From contig CM041465.1 of the NCBI GenBank assembly GCA_023213395.1, positions 141,801,741 through 141,865,740 on the forward strand: a stretch of 64,000 nt of DNA, in the 5' to 3' direction. How positions within the stretch are numbered: position 1 is the stretch's first letter; every line of letters starts with the position of its first letter. Shown here in pieces: positions 58,980-64,000 of the stretch. The notes under the pieces were generated by a model. That model saw nothing but the letters and a program-made list of their open reading frames with translations. It ran no database searches and had not been told where the DNA came from. The translations under genes and the position numbers were made by a program. This DNA is from Cycas panzhihuaensis (lineage: Eukaryota > Cycadophyta).

Positions 58980-61827
58980 AAAAGAATGAAGCAAGATAAA
59001 TATTTCTTTATGCAATTGAATATCTTTTTGAATTAAAAATAACAAATGCTCCTTTGAAAAGAATATACAAAATAAAGTAATAAGCTTCTCTTTTAAAGTA
59101 AACTAAATGCACTTCTTTTCTAAAACTTGATTAAACAATAAGGAGCTAAAAGGAGAACTCAAATAAATGAAACTTCAATTTGTTTCAATATTCAAATGCC
59201 TTCTTAATCAAATAGCTAAGAAATTTCTTAAGGAATATAAGGCAAATATTCTCTTAGAATAAAAATTATATATAAACTATGATCATTTTAAGCAATGTGA
59301 ATATATGAATCAAAAGATAAAATGCTTAATAGAGTGTGTCTTGAAATATTTAAAAGTGTAATAGAATAAGTTTATAGTTATGCACTATTGTGCGTCTTTC
59401 AACTTTTAAATGCAATGGCTTTAAAGCAATTAAAATATGCCTTCTACTAGTAAATCAATAAGCTTGAAATATAATTTTTTAAATAAATGTGTCTTCAATC
59501 AAATATATTTATTGAATGATCATATGCAATCTAATAACTTTCAAATTGAGATGCTCTTTGTAAGAGTAGATAAGAGACTATATGCACCTTCTCTAATGTG
59601 ACGTAATGAATTAATAGAACTTTTAATATTTGAATGCTCCTAAATCTTAGAGTATTAAATAAACTTAGAAGTACAAAATAAGGAAAAGAACTTATGACTA
59701 TGCCCTTATAATGCCATTTTCAAGCTAAAAAAAAAAAAGACTTTGAGATGTATAAAAGATGTTGTAAATATTCTTTGTACTAACGTAAATCAAATGACAA
59801 TAAGTTTCTTTGTAAATTTAGAAGCAAACTAGGTATACCTTGAAATTTTTAAAAAGATATAATACTTGAAATGATCAAATATGCTTAAAAAATTAGTCTA
59901 TATTTAAATGAAAGTGTAAAAAATAAAGCAAATGGTTAAGGTACGTAGTACTAATTTGATGTATTAATCCAAGTAGACCTCTTAATCCTTAAGAATCTGA
60001 AACTGATACTAAAAGCTATAAATCAATTTGTAATCTTATGAAAAGGTAATAAATATCCTTAAGAAACTGATTAGTAGCAAAGAATACTCAAATGGAATTA
60101 ATTAAGATGAAAAATTTGCTCAAAAATATTAGAAAATGTGTCTAATTAGTGCTAAATCAGAGCCTTAAGTTAATGAGTTTTAAACATCTACAAAATAGTG
60201 TAAAAATAAGATGAAACTATTTCTAATATATAGAGCTCTAAAAAACCCTTATGCCAGTTCTTACAGTTTGAAAAACAGAGCTATAATAGTCAATATATTG
60301 AGGAAAAATTGAATAGACACTTTTTTTGTAAGTGAAATAAGTGCAGAAAAGAAGGACAAATTTAATTGAGTCAAACACTGCTGAAATAGACTCAGATTGA
60401 ACAAAGGATGGTACTAAGCTAAAGAGATCTGAAATACAAATTCAATGAGTTTGACTTTGTAAGAAACTGATACTCCAATAAAAAGTTATAGCAAAGATAG
60501 TAAATAGACCTCTTTTGAGGCAAAAAATTAAGTTTTTTTTAATGGGAGGGAGGAGGGTACGGACTTAAAAAATAATTAAAAATTATTATTTTTTTTAAAT
60601 TTAAAATTATTAAATTTACCCTAATGGATTTTCAAATCTGCCCTCAGATCTAAAAAAATAAGGTCATATCAGACCTCAACAAGACCACCGACTAAGGTCA
60701 AAAGGGGGCTACGGATTTGAAATAATATAAAATATAACTAAATATTTTAAAAACTAAAATAATTAAACATAGTTTATAAAATTTTAAATCTAAGCCCTAG
60801 AATATGATCATATAGGATTAAAAGTGACCACCCACTAGGACTAATTAGGGGGCTAAGGGCTGGATTTGAAGATTTATATAATCAAATTAAATTAAATTTA
60901 AACTATATAAAGAATAAATATAAAAATAAAATAATTTAATCAAATAATGTTTTAACATAAAACCTGCAGATTTTATGTGTATGCACAAGAAAACTTCGCA
61001 AGGCTTAATATGCTTATAGAGACCATGGATCACCACAAAATTTCAGGGGTAGCTAGATCTGATATTTGACTTGATGCCCATCAAGTTTCATCAGAAATAT
61101 AGACTCGCAGATTGAGAACAAAGTAACAAAATCCAAGTAGGTTAATGAGAACATCCAGAGGTTAAACGATCAATCCAATTAATCAAAATAAGCATTGAAA
61201 ATTCCTAAAAATCACACTATCTTAGGTGCAAGGGCTAGGCACCCTGATTTATAAAAAAAATTGAGAAAAAAATAATTAAAAATGAATTAAAAATGAGAAA
61301 ATATGGATGAACGATAGATTTTTCACAAATTCACAGAGTGACTTAACTTCTGGGAGAGATTTATCTTTAACTGATTAACACAATTACTTGCCATCTTCTT
61401 TGTTACAAAGTAGACTCAAAGACAAATGTAATGAGTAGTCATATATAGTAGTTTCAATTGTTCGTTGATGCGTAGTAATCCGTTGAATTCCAGGTAAGCT
61501 AACTCAACCTAAAATTAAAGGAAAACATTGAGAAAAAATAAAAAATTCTTTTGAAATCTTAATATACTTATTCCAAATCATATTTGGACTGAATATGATT
61601 GAGATCTCTGCAAAAACCAGTTAGATTAAAGATCTAGAGACCACACAGAGCTGTACTGCCAAATAAATGTGTGTAATGTTAAAAAATAATGCAGACCAAA
61701 AAATATTTTAAAAATTAATTCAAAATTATATAGTATAAGATTAAACTTATCAATAATACTGATAGTATTTATGTTGATTGGTCGAATCATGCTCTGATAC
61801 TAAATATAGGCAAACCAAGATTAATAA
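58980..61827 (-). other. Long noncoding leader of element B
   Basis: About 2.8 kb between B's primer site (right) and the A insertion point. No ORF reaches 60 codons. It carries leader-type phrases such as AGTTTCATCAGAAATATAGAC (61084 on) on the minus strand of B. An A-run lies at 59729-59740. Nothing else is recognised. Confidence 0.6.
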
Positions 61828-61839
61828 GCTCTGATACCA
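61790..61839 (-). promoter_or_regulatory. Primer-binding site of element B, with a second degenerate copy
   Basis: GCTCTGATACCA at 61828-61839 is the exact reverse complement of the initiator-Met site, 2 bp from the LTR. A second copy, GCTCTGATACTA at about 61793-61804, lies 35 bp further in, as in the orphan LTR at 29494-29576. Confidence 0.88.
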
Positions 61840-61841
61840 AA

Positions 61842-62165
61842 TGTTGGAATTAAATGGAGAGCAGAGCAGAGCAAGTAAGTGTAAATCAATCTATTATACA
61901 AATCATATACAAAGACATTTGTATTCAAGTCATTGTAAGAGTATACATCAATATTCCATTGAGATGGTAGTGTTGAAGAATACCAAGGTTTAGAACCCGA
62001 AAGAATATATAGTTTTAAGGAAGGAGGAAAACATCTTCAACCTCCAAAATTTAAACAAATATAAAATAATGTATAACTTAACATTAAAATAAATTCACCT
62101 AACTTACTATTAATATGTGTGCACTCACATGTTTCTAAGTTAGGAGTGGGGTGAGGAAGATTAAT

Positions 62166-62168
<3 letters not shown>
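61842..62168 (-). repeat. 5' LTR of element B
   Basis: About 327 bp. Starts TGTTGGAATTAAATGG on the plus strand; the right end has merged into a TA run (ATTAATCCCTATATA, where the left copy has ATTAACCCCAACA). Confidence 0.88.
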
Positions 62169-62261
<93 letters not shown>

Positions 62262-62262
62262 G

Positions 62263-62323
<61 letters not shown>
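62169..62323. repeat. Long compound microsatellite (TA)n-(TATG)n-(CA)n-(TA)n
   Basis: About 40 TA units, 4 TATG/GTAT units, about 19-20 CA units and about 10 TA units. The Tyr-Ile and Thr-His repeat ORFs across it are translation artefacts. Confidence 0.97.
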
Positions 62324-63344
62324 GTTATTCTTCTATTTTGTTATCTACTGCATAAGTGTTTTTATGTTGTTATAAGGTCTTTTAACCCTATAAATCTCTT
62401 TATTAACATATTTAATGATGCATATCAAAATATTGATATGATATTTACATAAATCTCAAGGGGTCAGATTTAGAAAGGAGGGTAAAAAAAAAAAAACTAA
62501 ATGAAAAGTTTTTTTTTTTTTTTTGTTCATTATGGAGACTTAACAAAACCATAGATTTGCCCAAATACACTTCAAACCTATGGGTTTTAAAATAAGGTCT
62601 TATTGAGGGGGATGAATCCATCATTATGAAAGTAGACATCATCAATGATTTTGTAGAAGAAGCATAGAGTTTAAAGAGAAATAGTAAAAAAAATAAAATG
62701 CCCCATGACTCCTATATATAGATGATAAAAAAAAAAGGAAGAAGGATGTAAAGCCTATAAAAGAAGGTAATTATGCCCTTAAATAGAGATAATAACACCT
62801 AGAAGAGGACACATATAACATGCAAAAATAGCGATGACATTTATGGCAGAGAAGATAATGACGATGCATATGATACAGATGTAGACATATACAACCGTGG
62901 AAATAAATGGAAGAAGTCCCAATGAGAAATGTCAAGGGCATAAAAGAATCATAGTGGATTTGAAACTCATAATCGAAGTCCCAAATGAGAGATAATAAAG
63001 AAAATATGAGGCTAGATAAATATGAAACAACGCCACGCAAAAGAACATCGTGTAATTTTTTAGTGAAACCTACAAATTCATGGCAAAACCCTAAACAAAT
63101 TAGATAATGTCAATTTTTTTTTAATAAATATTTCAATATAATATTTTAGGTAGGTGAATTTTTCCCAATGGGAAACATGAAATGTCACTAAAAATGGTGA
63201 AATGATGGATGCATCTCATTTCATATAGACATAAATAATACTTTATGATTATTGAAGTAGTTTAATCTAACAGGGATTTAAAAATAAGATTTGTACTTTT
63301 GATATGACATTTTATTTGATGTAATTATATATTGCAAGGGGGAA
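62324..63344 (+). other. Internal region of element G (right part) and polypurine tract
   Basis: Noncoding, with A-runs at 62486-62497 and 62725-62736 and a T-run at 62509-62524. AAGGGGGAA (63336-63344) directly before the LTR is the polypurine tract. Confidence 0.65.
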
Positions 63345-63670
63345 TGTTAGATGTAATATCCAATTACATTCCAACCTCACTCACACTATCTCATACATTA
63401 TTTGATTTTTATATTCATGGTTATATTAATGTATGTGCTACTATGCAAGGATTATCCTTAAGGGTTTTTATATGTAATGAAATGTTCTATAAGTATGTGC
63501 TTAATTCTTTCTAATAATTTGAAGTTTAGTCATTCTTTTCAATTCATTATGCTTCATCTTTATATATTCTTCATCTCTTTTATATCTCATTCCTTATCCT
63601 ACACTCACCTCATCATCTATTATTTGTCCATTGTTGGGCCCACTATCATTACCTCCAACTAAAACCAACA
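63345..63670 (+). repeat. Second LTR of element G
   Basis: 326 bp, TGTTAGATGTAATATCC ... AAAACCAACA, collinear with 44394-44737. It is preceded by a polypurine tract and followed (63674-63687) by CTAGTATTAGAGTT, which resembles a primer site and matches the bases after the left LTR. Confidence 0.85.
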
Positions 63671-64000
63671 TTCTAGTATTAGAGTTATAACTCCAAACCA
63701 ATAAGGCCATATTAGAGCATTGATATGATACTGCTTGTAATTATAAATATTAAAAATAATTATATATAAAGAAAATATAACTCAAATCACAAGATTACCA
63801 AAATCACTAGAATATTGATATTCATAAAGAATCACTTATAATTGTAGGCTGCTTCAAGGGTAACCTCCTTAAGATCAATGCTCAATTATAAGAGATTTAA
63901 AGATATCCTTAAGACTACAAAATGTATAAATATAAAGGAGAGGCTTATCCCAATCATACTATTGAGTGGTACATGTGGGATAATTTATTACATATAAAAA
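63671..64000 (+). other. Possible further internal sequence of a G-type element
   Basis: Starts with the primer-site-like TAGTATTAGAGTTATAAC and runs out of the window. No coding sequence. Confidence 0.4.

Larger units (their letters stand above)
45425..62168 (-). mobile_element. Element B: gag-only LTR element, minus strand, split by element A
   Basis: LTRs at 45425-45751 and 61842-62168, a perfect primer site beside the right LTR, a polypurine tract beside the left LTR, and a copia-type gag (46102-46448) but no RT or integrase. Removing element A (46583-58979) leaves about 4.3 kb. Its gag and LTRs are related to those of element C. Both outer edges are TA microsatellites, so a target duplication cannot be read; insertion into a TA tract is the simplest reading. 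Confidence 0.85.

Noticed and set aside
62037-62452. ORFs encoding Ile-Tyr, Thr-His and Val-Cys repeats
   Set aside because: They are translations of the (TA)n-(CA)n microsatellite at 62169-62323.

Overview
The window is nuclear DNA of a seed plant with a large, repeat-filled genome. The evidence is Ty3/gypsy chromovirus, Tat-like gypsy and Ty1/copia elements, initiator-Met-tRNA primer sites throughout, and fragments of plant genes (R2R3-MYB, plastid-type GAPDH, REF/SRPP, an ADNT1-type carrier, YIF1, La). Low gene density, high A+T and old, decayed insertions would suit a gymnosperm, but the species cannot be fixed from this sequence. I see no intact host gene, no rRNA or tRNA gene and no CRISPR array. 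Almost everything assignable is an LTR retrotransposon or its debris, much of it nested.

Layout. 1-8440: worn internal sequence of an LTR element whose primer site lies at 11-22, with two decayed tandem-repeat fields. 8440-17725: an old gypsy pol (8440-11043 and 17391-17725) split by a younger chromovirus of the same kind (11044-17385, TSD ATATC). 17735-20000: minus-strand Tat-like gypsy relic. 21103-24626: minus-strand non-autonomous LTR element F (TSD ATAAA) carrying a mitochondrial carrier fragment. 25111-25464: complete 354-bp miniature LTR element (TRIM/SMART type, TSD AGGTA) with only 54 bp between its LTRs. 28390-29040: copia RNase H relic. 29579-29957: orphan minus-strand LTR with three primer-site copies. 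32200-34850: F2, a truncated sibling of F with a nearly full-length YIF1 cDNA instead of the carrier. 35460-42838: old copia D, interrupted in its protease by element C (36298-39792, TSD GATTA), a gag-only element with a GAPCp-REF/SRPP chimera in antisense.

44394-63670 is a four-level nest. LTRs of element G (44394-44737 and 63345-63670) enclose minus-strand gag-only element B (45425-62168). B is interrupted by copia element A (46583-58979), and A is interrupted in its RNase H by element Y (52795-57570). Y has perfect TSDs (GTCTT) and two 371-bp LTRs that look identical, so it is the youngest insertion. It carries antisense MYB, a sense La-protein fragment and a remnant gag.

How the parts relate. 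The autonomous-type elements (young gypsy, copia A, copia D) have lost coding capacity through stops and frameshifts; most stops in the gypsy and several in copia A look like CAA/CAG/CGA to TAA/TAG/TGA changes, as expected from deamination of methylated cytosine. The most notable theme is that four separate non-autonomous LTR elements (F, F2, C, Y) each carry different, apparently spliced, host gene pieces. F and F2 share LTRs and leader but differ in cargo, which points to repeated cDNA capture during reverse transcription. All assignments come from reading the sequence by eye; no searches were run.
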